Assembly (NCBI GenBank): GCA_002389785.1
Contig: DGQS01000057.1
Location: forward strand, 1 to 14,933
From: Bacteroidetes bacterium UBA4408
GTDB lineage: Bacteria > Bacteroidota > Bacteroidia > UBA4408
Length of the DNA: 14,933 nucleotides
Reading direction: 5' to 3'
Positions 7,561-14,849 of this stretch are shown one piece after another. Positions within the stretch are counted from its first letter, which is position 1; each line of letters starts with the position of its first letter. Under the pieces are notes generated by a model. It was not told the origin of the DNA, did no database searches, and worked only from the letters and a program-made list of their open reading frames with translations. A program made the translations under genes and the position numbers.

Positions 7561-7604
7561 CAAAAAAAATCCTTCCATTCTTACGAGTGGAAGGATTTTT
7601 TTTT
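7561..7604. terminator. Strong bidirectional intrinsic terminator
   Basis: A-run, then TCCTTCCATTC, loop TTAC, GAGTGGAAGGA, then T-run. The GC-containing stem is 11 bp with one G-T pair, extended by eight A-T pairs. A T-run follows on the plus strand (7596-7604), and the A-run gives a U-run on the minus strand. It ends the minus-strand operon whose last stop is at 7619-7621, and would also end transcription arriving from a purL 3' end at 7444-7549. Confidence 0.88.
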
Positions 7605-7618
7605 AAATTAATCGAGGT

Positions 7619-8590
7619 TTACCACCAACCATTCACATTGTACTCAATGCTATCGGGTTGTCCATTTCCATAAGCTACACCAACATCGCGATAAGCTTTT
7701 ATCATTTCGCTGGTTTGCTCTTGTTCTTTCATTTTAAATGCCCATTCGCGCTTATCAATTTCGGTTACCTTTTTAGCAATGGTATTGGATAAACTTTGCG
7801 CTTCTTTGTAACACGATGCCTGTGGCTCAATGGAAGCAAGCAATGCTCCTGCTTGATTGGCTGCATCAATGTTTTGATTCGCATTCCATAAATTGGTTGC
7901 TTCTGCAAATTTAATTTTGCAATCGCGTTCAATTTTTTGCTTGTAAATAGGCTCTATCGCTACCAAGCATTTTTCAAAACACTCCTTGCACACATCCGGC
8001 ACAGCAGTTAATTTGTAAATTGCCTCCTCCTGTTTATTTTGAGTAGCCAATGATTTAGCTTCCTGAATAATCATGTCGCATTTGGTATTGTAATACGCCA
8101 TAATTTTTTTCTTACCTTCTTCAACAAAAGCCTGTACACCCGGATCGGATGGCTTAATCATTTTTATTCCTTCAATGTAGGCTTTGGTTTCGTTGGTACC
8201 AACACCTTTTACGGTAATCGATTTGCTGGCAAACTTGGTTCCTGCAATGCCATCACCTATATACAAAGTTACATCCATTGAAAGGGCTGTCATTGGCGGT
8301 GGTCCGGGTAAAATATCCTTTGTTAACACAACAATGTTACAAGTGATAATGAAACGCTCATTTTTTGCGCTTCCACCCATTCCGTTTTGAGTAGCAATTT
8401 GGCTAAGCTTATTGCTGAGCATCGACTTAGCAGCATCGGGTAATCCGGCAACTTGGGGTGCAACAAAGGCAGCCAAAGTTATACGACCGGCATCATCCAA
8501 TTTTTTTTCTGAGTTTTGTGCAGATGATGTAAATGATACAAGCACCGTTGCTAAAACAGTCAGAAAAATTGACTTCATTGTTTTTTTCAT
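7619..8590 (-). CDS. Exported protein of unknown function, N-terminal CsgG/TolB-N-like pattern
   Basis: This 323-residue protein has a signal peptide cleaved near FTSSA-Q (residue 24). Residues 36-92 alternate strand-helix-strand (ITLAAFVAP, DAAKSMLSNKLSQIA, RFIITCNIVVLTKD). The next part, PPMTALSMDVTLYIGDG...FASKSITVKGVG, continues to about residue 131. This order recalls periplasmic CsgG/LpoB/TolB-N domains, an inference from pattern only. Residues 165-275 look like two TPR-like helical repeats with Cys at 171, 201, 204, 208, 224 and 260, including a CxxCxxxC cluster (VCKECFEKC). The C terminus ends in Gly-Trp-Trp. I recall close relatives in Bacteroides annotated as hypothetical proteins. 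It is the last gene of a five-gene operon, 17 bases after the preceding gene and 14 bases before the terminator. Confidence 0.8.
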   Translation of the reverse strand: MKKTMKSIFLTVLATVLVSFTSSAQNSEKKLDDAGRITLAAFVAPQVAGLPDAAKSMLSNKLSQIATQNGMGGSAKNERFIITCNIVVLTKDILPGPPPMTALSMDVTLYIGDGIAGTKFASKSITVKGVGTNETKAYIEGIKMIKPSDPGVQAFVEEGKKKIMAYYNTKCDMIIQEAKSLATQNKQEEAIYKLTAVPDVCKECFEKCLVAIEPIYKQKIERDCKIKFAEATNLWNANQNIDAANQAGALLASIEPQASCYKEAQSLSNTIAKKVTEIDKREWAFKMKEQEQTSEMIKAYRDVGVAYGNGQPDSIEYNVNGWW

Positions 8591-8607
8591 TTTTCGAGTT
8601 TTAATTT

Positions 8608-9558
8608 TTATTTATCTCCTAATACAATTGTTGCCTGCCCCAAGCCTTTCATCATCAATTTATTTACAATTCCGTAAGGTGGTGCCGACAAAGTTTTTTG
8701 CAAATCTTTACAAAATCCGCGTGCATCGGTAGCTTTACCCGAAGCATCATACAAAGGAATGCGCACTTGTTCAAACAACATCATGCTTTCAGTTGCATCG
8801 GTTGTACTAAAACGTCCCTTTACAGTATTTGCTTTCATCCAATCTTCGATTACATCGCCCAATTCTTTTCCACCATAATCCTTTTCTAAATCGCCATCCC
8901 AAGAATCAAACTTTTTAATACGAACAATAATTTCGCGACCATTTTCAAACATATCATCAAAATGTGCTTGCAAAGTGGTATTAAAATTATCGAGGTGTGC
9001 CAATACAGCTTCTTCAAGCAATACAGGCAATTCAGCCGAAAATGAAGGAGCTCCGGTTCCAACAGCAGTGGCAATTTGCTTGTCGGTATAGGAATCTAAT
9101 CCTTGTAAGTTAAAGGTAATCGACTTCTTAGGACCTGTTGTATTCACCGTCCAAGTAAGTTGCATAATAATATCTGCTTTAGCGGTTTTCTTTAATTTAT
9201 CTACCGGTGATTCAGAAACTCCTGCTCCACCTTTGCTGGTTAACATAGCATTTTCAGCACTTTCTGCTTCCAATGTTTTTAACGCTGATTCAGCATTTTT
9301 TAATGGGAAACCTCGCTCTGCCATCATTCCATTTATTTTGCTGATTACATTTAGCAAATCGGAACTTTCTTGAAAAGCCTTCTTATAATTTGGAATTTTT
9401 ACTTTGGTTCCTTGGTTGTCAAACTCCATCATAAAACCGTTGGTATTGCACCACAAATCGCTTGGCAATACCATAATCGTAGGCTTCTTAGCCTGACCAA
9501 AACTTAGCGTGGTTCCCATCAACATCAAACCACAAAGTGCAATCATTATTTTTTTCAT
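8608..9558 (-). CDS. Exported protein of unknown function, DUF6175-like
   Basis: This 316-residue protein has a signal peptide (cleavage near LSFG-Q, residue 21). The mature protein starts KKPTIMVLPSD, a beta strand like the IAVLPF strand of CsgG/LpoB-type domains. A helical region containing LLNVISKINGMMAERGFPL (about 68-86) follows. ADIIMQLTWTV (128-138) comes next, then a strand pair with LQGLDSYTDKQIATAVGTG (151-169), a typical ADxxLxG...D..TG-like layout. The second half (about 195-315) includes NGREIIVRIKKFDSW and GRFSTTDATESMMLFEQVRIPL. The overall sequence matches, from memory, a family conserved in Bacteroides and Porphyromonas (DUF6175). Function is unknown. It is the fourth gene of the operon, with 24 and 17 bases to its neighbours, which supports co-expression in the periplasm or at the outer membrane. 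Confidence 0.82.
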   Translation of the reverse strand: MKKIMIALCGLMLMGTTLSFGQAKKPTIMVLPSDLWCNTNGFMMEFDNQGTKVKIPNYKKAFQESSDLLNVISKINGMMAERGFPLKNAESALKTLEAESAENAMLTSKGGAGVSESPVDKLKKTAKADIIMQLTWTVNTTGPKKSITFNLQGLDSYTDKQIATAVGTGAPSFSAELPVLLEEAVLAHLDNFNTTLQAHFDDMFENGREIIVRIKKFDSWDGDLEKDYGGKELGDVIEDWMKANTVKGRFSTTDATESMMLFEQVRIPLYDASGKATDARGFCKDLQKTLSAPPYGIVNKLMMKGLGQATIVLGDK

Positions 9559-9582
9559 AAAATTTAGTTTTTAAGTTTTAAA

Positions 9583-10077
9583 TTACTGAGGAAGAATTTT
9601 GTCTTCCATCATTTTTTTCTTGAGCTCCGATCGAAGAACACGTACAATTACGCCTTCTTCAACTTCAGTACCTGCCTTCTTCTTGTCTTTAAAAATTTTA
9701 GGCCAAAGCGATTCATCCTTGTTGTTTACAAAGTTTTTGTACTCGCCTCCATCCTTAAAAAAATTATTGAAGTAATCTTCGTATTTCTCTTGTGCATTTA
9801 CTTCAAAAATTACCGGCTTAGGGTTGCAATCTCCGCTTCGTACGCCATTAAATAGTACATCGCGCACCGCATTTTTTCGGGCTTGTTCAACGGCATCAAA
9901 ACGATTTTTTCCTGTTCCCCAGCATTTCAAAGTTTGTGAACCATCCATTTCAATACCCATGCATTCTGTTTTGTAAGCATAATAACCTGCTACCTTTTTT
10001 TGAGCCCGCTGGCGCTGTGCCAATGCTGCACTTGATGCAACAACAACAAGTGTCAACAATAAAATTATTTTTCTCAT
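9583..10077 (-). CDS. Exported protein, LPP20/FlgT-N-like pattern, paralogue of the next gene upstream
   Basis: This 164-residue protein has a signal peptide (SSAALA-Q, cleavage after residue 20). The mature domain shows ECMGIEMDGSQTLKCWGTGKNRFDAVEQARKNAVRDVLFNG (about 38-78), that is, strand, strand, then an Ala-rich helix. This is the layout of LPP20/FlgT N-terminal domains, where G.G....DA...A...A is typical. It shares many aligned positions with the 181-residue neighbour: E..C.G...DG...K, QA.KNAV, F.G, C..KP, F..FF.DGG.Y..FV and a C-terminal GV.V.V...L.K. The two therefore arose by gene duplication. Cys39 and Cys84 are shared between them. Function is unknown. It is third in the operon, 18 bases after the paralogue. 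Confidence 0.8.
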   Translation of the reverse strand: MRKIILLLTLVVVASSAALAQRQRAQKKVAGYYAYKTECMGIEMDGSQTLKCWGTGKNRFDAVEQARKNAVRDVLFNGVRSGDCNPKPVIFEVNAQEKYEDYFNNFFKDGGEYKNFVNNKDESLWPKIFKDKKKAGTEVEEGVIVRVLRSELKKKMMEDKILPQ

Positions 10078-10095
10078 GTGTGTATTTTTTTAAAA

Positions 10096-10641
10096 TTAAA
10101 ATCCTGAAGATAGTCCTCGAATGATTCCGGCTGCTTCCAAATCTTTTCTCAATTGATCGTACATTACCGAAACTACTACTCCAATTTTATATTCCTTTCC
10201 AACCTTCATGCGGTCTTGGGCAGCAACTGCACCATCGCCCGAAACGGTAACAAATTTCATGTACTTACCGCCATCTGCAAAAAACGAATCAAAAAAATCG
10301 ATTTTTTCTTGCTCTAATCCCGGATTGTTTGTCAAGGGTTTTTGTGTTGGACATCCTGAACCGCTGTTACCTACAAAACCTTGAAAAATCATAGCGTGTA
10401 CTGCATTCTTTTTTGCTTGCTCAATAGCTACGTCTGCTTTTTTAGAATAAGAAAAAACTTTAATTAATTTGGTACCGTCGGTACCCACTCCAACGCATTG
10501 CACTTCGTATCGCCATGCACGAGTATCTCTGTCAGCCTTACGGCCTGCTGCACCCTGGCCTTGTGCAAATACTGAATTAAATTGAATGGTTGCCAACAAA
10601 ATAGTGAGCGCTACCAAAATTGATTGAGTTGTTTTTTTCAT
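10096..10641 (-). CDS. Exported protein, LPP20/FlgT-N-like pattern, paralogue of the downstream gene
   Basis: This 181-residue protein has a signal peptide (FNSVFA-Q, cleavage after residue 26) and a short basic linker. The domain has EVQCVGVGTDGTKLIKVFSYSKKADVAIEQAKKNAVHAMIFQG (about 46-88), a two-strand plus Ala-rich helix pattern. FFDSFFADGGKYMKFV (116-131) and a terminal strand-helix GVVVSVMYDQLRKDL (154-168) follow. It is clearly homologous to the 164-residue protein encoded next, sharing Cys49 and Cys97 equivalents. The pair may form a heterodimer, but that is inference. It is second in the operon, 46 bases after the first gene. The family is known to me only as hypothetical proteins of Bacteroidota. 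Confidence 0.8.
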   Translation of the reverse strand: MKKTTQSILVALTILLATIQFNSVFAQGQGAAGRKADRDTRAWRYEVQCVGVGTDGTKLIKVFSYSKKADVAIEQAKKNAVHAMIFQGFVGNSGSGCPTQKPLTNNPGLEQEKIDFFDSFFADGGKYMKFVTVSGDGAVAAQDRMKVGKEYKIGVVVSVMYDQLRKDLEAAGIIRGLSSGF

Positions 10642-10687
10642 TGTGTCTGGTTTTTAGTTAATTGATTGTTTGAGTAAAGTTTTAGTA

Positions 10688-12178
10688 TTAATTTCTTTGA
10701 CGAATAAGCATTCCTGAATAAAAGCTTCCTTCTTCTCCGATAAATGTGGTACGATCAAGTGGTCCTACAGGGGTAGTTGGAACAGCTGTAGCTCCCGAAA
10801 CGGGCTGTGATTTGGCACTTGCTTTAGAAAACATATCGTCCATGGATGCTTCTTCTGAAGAAACAGCCGTTGTATTTTGACTTTGAGCAGCAACCGGTTG
10901 TCCGGTGGCTGCTGCCTGATCGTATTCAGCCCCGAAACGATTGTCCCATATCATACCGGGTTTAACTTTAATTTTTCCAACACGTTTGTAAGTTGTACGC
11001 CCGGTTTTTTCATCCAACACTTGCTCTAATACTTCAAATTTATCGCCGGCTTCAAGTCCTTCTTTTAGTCCAATTTTAGCTGTTATAGGATCGCCCGAAA
11101 GCAAAGGAGTTTTGGTACGAAATACTTCGTATTTTTTTTGCAACTTGGCAATTACAGCTTCAAATGAATTGATGGTTGCCTTTGCTATGAGTGTATCTTG
11201 AGCAATTCCCATACGGTTGGATGCAAGCACATTCGCACGCGCATGTGCATCACCAATGTATTGCAAGGTAAATAAACGGGTGGTATCAAATGCTCGTTTC
11301 TTTGCTTCATCGTAAGAGCTTTCATCGATCCAATAATTCTGATAAAACACTGCTTCCACTGAATCGTTCCACACCAATTTATATAAATAGGAATTTGTTT
11401 CAACGGCATAACCGGTTGCCTGACTGGTAAGAGAATCACCGGCAGCAAGCACTTTTGAATCAATCGTATTTCCTGATGCAGCCAACAAGCTTGCAGCAAA
11501 CTTTCCAGCTTTCTTTGCTGCAGCAGCAACGTTTTCCATACTCACATAATTGTAACGTGTAACAACCACGAAAGTGTTATTTATTAATTCTTCACCTGCA
11601 TCTGCAACAGCCGAAACTCCTCTTTTACTTGACTTTGCTGTGGCTATATCTAAGGCTGATGCATCGTAGGATCCACGTTCACCTATTAACTTCATATCAA
11701 AAGTTCCCTTTTCACTTCTATTAAACCATTTTGCAACCAAATCGCGGGCAACATAATTTGCATTAAAATACTTTTCAATTTTAATTGGCAAGTCTTCAGT
11801 ATTTGTAGTATCAACCAATCCACCAGTTAATTTTCCTCCCAAGTTGCGTGATTTTGATTCAGCAAAACTTTGCTTTTGTCCCATCAATTTTCGCTCCTCT
11901 GCAGTTACCGGTATTGGCTTAGGGTCGAACGATCGACCCGGAAGCAAATGGTTATTAAATTTATCAGGAATAGGCATGCGAATAAATGTGCGCTTTATTA
12001 AATCAGCATTTACCAAACCTTTATCATCCAACATAATCATGTGCAAGGAACTTCGGCGGTATTTTATCGCTTTAGCATCGGTTGGTGTAGCAGGAACAGC
12101 AGCCGTATTGGCAACTTGAGCAAATAAACTAGGAATACAAATAAAGAGCAAACAAAAACTAAGTAGACTTCTTTTCAT
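10688..12178 (-). CDS. Exported protein of unknown function with C-terminal SH3-like (FlgT-C-like) region
   Basis: This 496-residue protein is the first gene of the five-gene operon. It has a signal peptide (core LLSFCLLFICIPSLFA, cleavage after residue 20). The frame extends to an ATG at 12292, but the start at 12178 gives the signal peptide. It also lies just downstream of a promoter (12206-12236), so the longer start is rejected. The middle contains NNTFVVVTRYNYVSMENVAAAA and YLYKLVWNDSVEAVFYQNYWID, then a segment ending near 360. Residues 367-416 (AKIGLKEGLEAGDKFEVLE, then TTYKRVGKIKVKPGMIWDNR) resemble the SH3-like FlgT C-terminal domain, with its GL.EG...GD.F.V pattern. A low-complexity linker (about 420-475, rich in Ala/Ser/Gln/Pro) leads to a conserved-looking end, IGEEGSFYSGMLIRQ. 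I recall Bacteroides relatives of unknown function. It is probably periplasmic or outer-membrane associated. Confidence 0.8.
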   Translation of the reverse strand: MKRSLLSFCLLFICIPSLFAQVANTAAVPATPTDAKAIKYRRSSLHMIMLDDKGLVNADLIKRTFIRMPIPDKFNNHLLPGRSFDPKPIPVTAEERKLMGQKQSFAESKSRNLGGKLTGGLVDTTNTEDLPIKIEKYFNANYVARDLVAKWFNRSEKGTFDMKLIGERGSYDASALDIATAKSSKRGVSAVADAGEELINNTFVVVTRYNYVSMENVAAAAKKAGKFAASLLAASGNTIDSKVLAAGDSLTSQATGYAVETNSYLYKLVWNDSVEAVFYQNYWIDESSYDEAKKRAFDTTRLFTLQYIGDAHARANVLASNRMGIAQDTLIAKATINSFEAVIAKLQKKYEVFRTKTPLLSGDPITAKIGLKEGLEAGDKFEVLEQVLDEKTGRTTYKRVGKIKVKPGMIWDNRFGAEYDQAAATGQPVAAQSQNTTAVSSEEASMDDMFSKASAKSQPVSGATAVPTTPVGPLDRTTFIGEEGSFYSGMLIRQRN

Positions 12179-12205
12179 AGAGTTAAAATAGATGTTTTTA
12201 TAATT

Positions 12206-12236
12206 CAAATATAATTGTATTTCCTTAAAAACAAAA
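12206..12236 (-). promoter_or_regulatory. Promoter of the five-gene exported-protein operon
   Basis: On the minus strand TTTTG (12236-12232) and TATATTTG (12213-12206) are separated by 18 bases. This is close to the Bacteroidota -33 TTTG / -7 TAnnTTTG promoter. Predicted transcription starts near 12200, giving a leader of about 20 bases to the ATG at 12178. No Shine-Dalgarno site is seen, as is normal in the phylum. Confidence 0.65.
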
Positions 12237-12376
12237 TTTGTCTTGTTAAAAAAAGAACTTATCGAACAATATTCACTATTCATTTTATGCATACCAATTA
12301 TTGAATCAGTAAAACGGGTATATACTCAGAAATAACAACCAGGGTTTCACATTTTCAAACTTCCCAATTGTATTTA

Positions 12377-12384
12377 TACATTTG
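12377..12384 (+). promoter_or_regulatory. Promoter -7 element of the formate-THF ligase gene
   Basis: TACATTTG matches TAnnTTTG exactly and ends 16 bases before the ATG at 12401, leaving a leader of about 10 bases. A TTTTC about 20 bases upstream is a weak -33 candidate. Together with the minus-strand promoter at 12206-12236 it makes the 12179-12400 gap a divergent promoter region. Confidence 0.5.
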
Positions 12385-12400
12385 CGATTCAATAAAAATT

Positions 12401-14089
12401 ATGTCGACAACAAAAGCCTTTCCTTCGGATTTAGAAATTGCACAAGCTGCTAAAATTTTGCACATCAAAGACATTGCTGCAAAAATTAATGTATCGAACG
12501 ACGACTTGCATTACTACGGCAAGCACAAAGCAAAATTGCCTCTTGAATTGATCGATGAAGAAAAAGTAAAAAAGAGCAAATTAATTTTGGTAACTGCTAT
12601 TAATCCTACCCCTGCCGGTGAAGGAAAAACTACAGTATCAATTGGACTAAATGAAGGCTTAAACAAAATTGGTAAGAAATCAATTGTGGTGTTGCGAGAG
12701 CCATCACTAGGACCTGTATTCGGAATTAAGGGCGGTGCTGCTGGTGGTGGTTATTCGCAAGTAATTCCAATGGAAGATATTAATTTGCATTTTACCGGAG
12801 ATTTTTCTGCCGTTGAAAAAGCCAATAATTTATTGTCGGCATTAATTGATAACAACCTGCAAAGTAAGTCGCGCAGCCTTGGTTTAGATCCACGAACCAT
12901 AGCCTGGAAAAGGGTAATGGACATGAACGACCGCTCTTTGCGAAGTATCATTATTGGAATTGGAGGAACTGCCAATGGGATTCCACGCGAAGATGGATTT
13001 AATATTACTGCTGCCAGTGAAGTAATGGCTATACTTTGTATGTCGAAGGATATTGAAGATTTAAAAAAGCGCTTAGGAAATATTTTTGTAGGTTTTACTT
13101 TTGAAAAGAAGGCAATTTTTGCGCGCGATTTAAATGCAGAAGGCGCCATGGCTCTCTTACTGAAAGATGCCATTCGACCTAATTTGGTGCAGACCTTGGA
13201 AGGTAACCCAGCTATTATACACGGTGGTCCCTTTGCCAACATTGCACAAGGAACCAATACAATTATTGCTACAAAAATGGGATTATCGCTTGGCGATTAT
13301 GTAGTGACTGAGGCCGGTTTTGGAGCCGATTTAGGAGCCGAAAAATTCATGGATATTAAGTGCGGTTATGCCGGAATTGAACCACATGCAATTGTGCTGG
13401 TTGCGACCATTCGAGCGCTTCGTCATCATGGAGGAGCAAAAAAAGACGAATACAATACCCCAAGTTTATCACGCGTTAAAGCGGGATTTGAAAACTTATT
13501 TAAACACATTGAGAATTGTAAAAAATTTGGAATTACTCCAATCGTTGCCATCAATAGTTTTTATAATGATAGCGAGGAAGAAGTTAATTTTATTATTGAT
13601 GAATGTGCCAAACAAGGAGTTAAAGCAGTAGTTTCAAAAGGATTTACAGATGGGGGGAATGGCACTGCTGCGCTAGCTCAAGAAGTAGTGAATGCCATTG
13701 AATCGAATAGCAATCAATTCAAAAAATTATACGATTGGAATTTAAGTGTGGAAGAAAAAATAAAAACCATTGCCACCGAAATATATGGAGCCGATGGAGT
13801 TGAGTACTCAAATACGGCAAGGGTTCAATTGAAAACTATTACTGATTTACAGCTCGATAAATTGCCCGTATGCATGGCAAAAACGCAAAAATCATTGAGC
13901 GACAACGAATCAAAAATTGGTCGTCCACGCAATTTTGTAATCAATGTTCGTGAGTTTGAATTTGCTGCCGGTGCCGGATTTATTATCCCAATATTGGGTG
14001 AAATGATGCGCATGCCGGGCTTACCTGCAATTCCTGCATCCGAAAAAATGGACATTGATATAAGCGGAAAAATTACCGGTTTATCTTAA
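12401..14089 (+). CDS. fhs: Formate-tetrahydrofolate ligase
   Basis: This 562-residue cytoplasmic enzyme makes 10-formyl-THF from formate, ATP and THF, feeding one-carbon units to purine and other syntheses. The P-loop region PTPAGEGKTT spans residues 69-78. The family signature LREPSLGPVFGIKGGAAGGG starts at residue 98 and leads into a Gly-rich and acidic stretch ending HFTGD at 134. The C-terminal GAGFIIPILGEMMRMPGLP-like signature is also present. Length fits the usual 555-560 residues. The frame stays open to a TTG at 12368, but that codon lies upstream of the promoter octamer, and MSTTKAF at 12401 is the likely start. It is divergent from the five-gene operon, and the transglycosylase gene starts 15 bases downstream, so the two may be co-transcribed. 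Confidence 0.96.
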   Translation: MSTTKAFPSDLEIAQAAKILHIKDIAAKINVSNDDLHYYGKHKAKLPLELIDEEKVKKSKLILVTAINPTPAGEGKTTVSIGLNEGLNKIGKKSIVVLREPSLGPVFGIKGGAAGGGYSQVIPMEDINLHFTGDFSAVEKANNLLSALIDNNLQSKSRSLGLDPRTIAWKRVMDMNDRSLRSIIIGIGGTANGIPREDGFNITAASEVMAILCMSKDIEDLKKRLGNIFVGFTFEKKAIFARDLNAEGAMALLLKDAIRPNLVQTLEGNPAIIHGGPFANIAQGTNTIIATKMGLSLGDYVVTEAGFGADLGAEKFMDIKCGYAGIEPHAIVLVATIRALRHHGGAKKDEYNTPSLSRVKAGFENLFKHIENCKKFGITPIVAINSFYNDSEEEVNFIIDECAKQGVKAVVSKGFTDGGNGTAALAQEVVNAIESNSNQFKKLYDWNLSVEEKIKTIATEIYGADGVEYSNTARVQLKTITDLQLDKLPVCMAKTQKSLSDNESKIGRPRNFVINVREFEFAAGAGFIIPILGEMMRMPGLPAIPASEKMDIDISGKITGLS

Positions 14090-14104
14090 GTTTTTTTTTG
14101 CGCC

Positions 14105-14827
14105 ATGAATGAGGTATTAAAAAAAATTGTTTCGTTTTGTTGGAAGGCCCTGCTTATTTTTTTCGCGGTTAGTATTTTATCGGTACTGCTGTTTCGCTGG
14201 ATTCCCATACCTTTTACACCACTCATGGGTATTCGATTAGTGGAACAATTGGTGGAAGGAAAATCGCTTAAATGTTCGAAAGACTGGGAACCAATTGAAA
14301 ATATTTCGCCTAATTTACCTTTAGCAGTTGTGTGTTCCGAAGATCAGTTGTTTATGGAACATCATGGCTTCGATCTTAAAGCTATTGAAAAAGCAATGGC
14401 TTACAACAAAAAAAAGAAAGGTAAAAAAATTCGTGGGGCAAGTACCATCAGTCAGCAAACTGCAAAAAATGTATTTTTATGGCAAGGCCGAAGTTGGGTA
14501 CGAAAGGGACTTGAAGTTTACTTTACCGGACTAATTGAATTCATGTGGAGTAAGGAACGCATCATGGAAGTGTACTTGAATGTAATTGAAATGGGCGACG
14601 GGGTTTATGGAGCGCAAGCAGCAGCCAAGGCAAATTTTAAAAAGGATGCAAAAAAGCTAAGTCAATCAGAAGCCGCTTTAATTGCCGCCACTTTACCCAA
14701 TCCTCGAAAATGGAGTGCCTCTGCTCCAAGCAAATACGTGCAAAAGCGCAAAAACTGGATACTTCGCCAAATGAATTATCACGGTGGTGCCATTGAATTG
14801 GAACCGGAAGAAGAAGAGGAAAATTAA
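14105..14827 (+). CDS. mtgA: Monofunctional biosynthetic peptidoglycan transglycosylase
   Basis: This 240-residue inner-membrane enzyme (GT51) polymerises lipid II into glycan strands in the periplasm. One N-terminal membrane helix (about residues 8-30) is followed by the catalytic domain. Motif 1 EDQLFMEHHG is at 79-88 with catalytic Glu79. Motif 2 GASTISQQT is at 111-119, motif 3 RKGLEVY at 133-139 with the second catalytic Glu137, and motif 4 KERIMEVYLN at 150-159. TLPNPRKWS, around residues 197-204, closes the domain. There is no transpeptidase domain, so it acts with penicillin-binding proteins. The C terminus ends in a Glu-rich tail (232-239) without recognised function. It begins 15 bases after the formate-THF ligase stop; a T-run in that gap has no hairpin, so read-through is likely. 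Confidence 0.93.
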   Translation: MNEVLKKIVSFCWKALLIFFAVSILSVLLFRWIPIPFTPLMGIRLVEQLVEGKSLKCSKDWEPIENISPNLPLAVVCSEDQLFMEHHGFDLKAIEKAMAYNKKKKGKKIRGASTISQQTAKNVFLWQGRSWVRKGLEVYFTGLIEFMWSKERIMEVYLNVIEMGDGVYGAQAAAKANFKKDAKKLSQSEAALIAATLPNPRKWSASAPSKYVQKRKNWILRQMNYHGGAIELEPEEEEEN

Positions 14828-14849
14828 CCAGTTATTTTACCTTTAACCT

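Larger units (their letters stand above)
7231..7618. other. Gene-free stretch with repeats and a terminator
   Basis: No credible gene is seen here. From left to right it holds about 90 bases without recognisable content and two degenerate hairpin repeats (7323-7352 and 7418-7451). The second copy of the purL 3' end (7444-7549) and a strong terminator (7561-7604) follow. It reads as a junction zone between inserted DNA and the resident chromosome. Confidence 0.6.

Noticed and set aside
12179..12292. N-terminal extension of the first operon protein to an ATG at 12292
   Set aside because: It would place 38 non-conserved residues before a clear signal peptide and start upstream of the promoter at 12206-12236.
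12368..12400. TTG start 11 codons upstream of the formate-THF ligase ATG
   Set aside because: It precedes the TACATTTG promoter octamer, and the family N terminus starts close to the ATG at 12401.
12751..13257. 168-codon minus-strand open frame inside the formate-THF ligase gene
   Set aside because: It is fully antisense to a strongly conserved coding region, and its composition is that of a reverse-frame shadow.
14090..14104. Terminator between the formate-THF ligase and transglycosylase genes
   Set aside because: There is a run of T residues but no hairpin before it, and the gap is only 15 bases.
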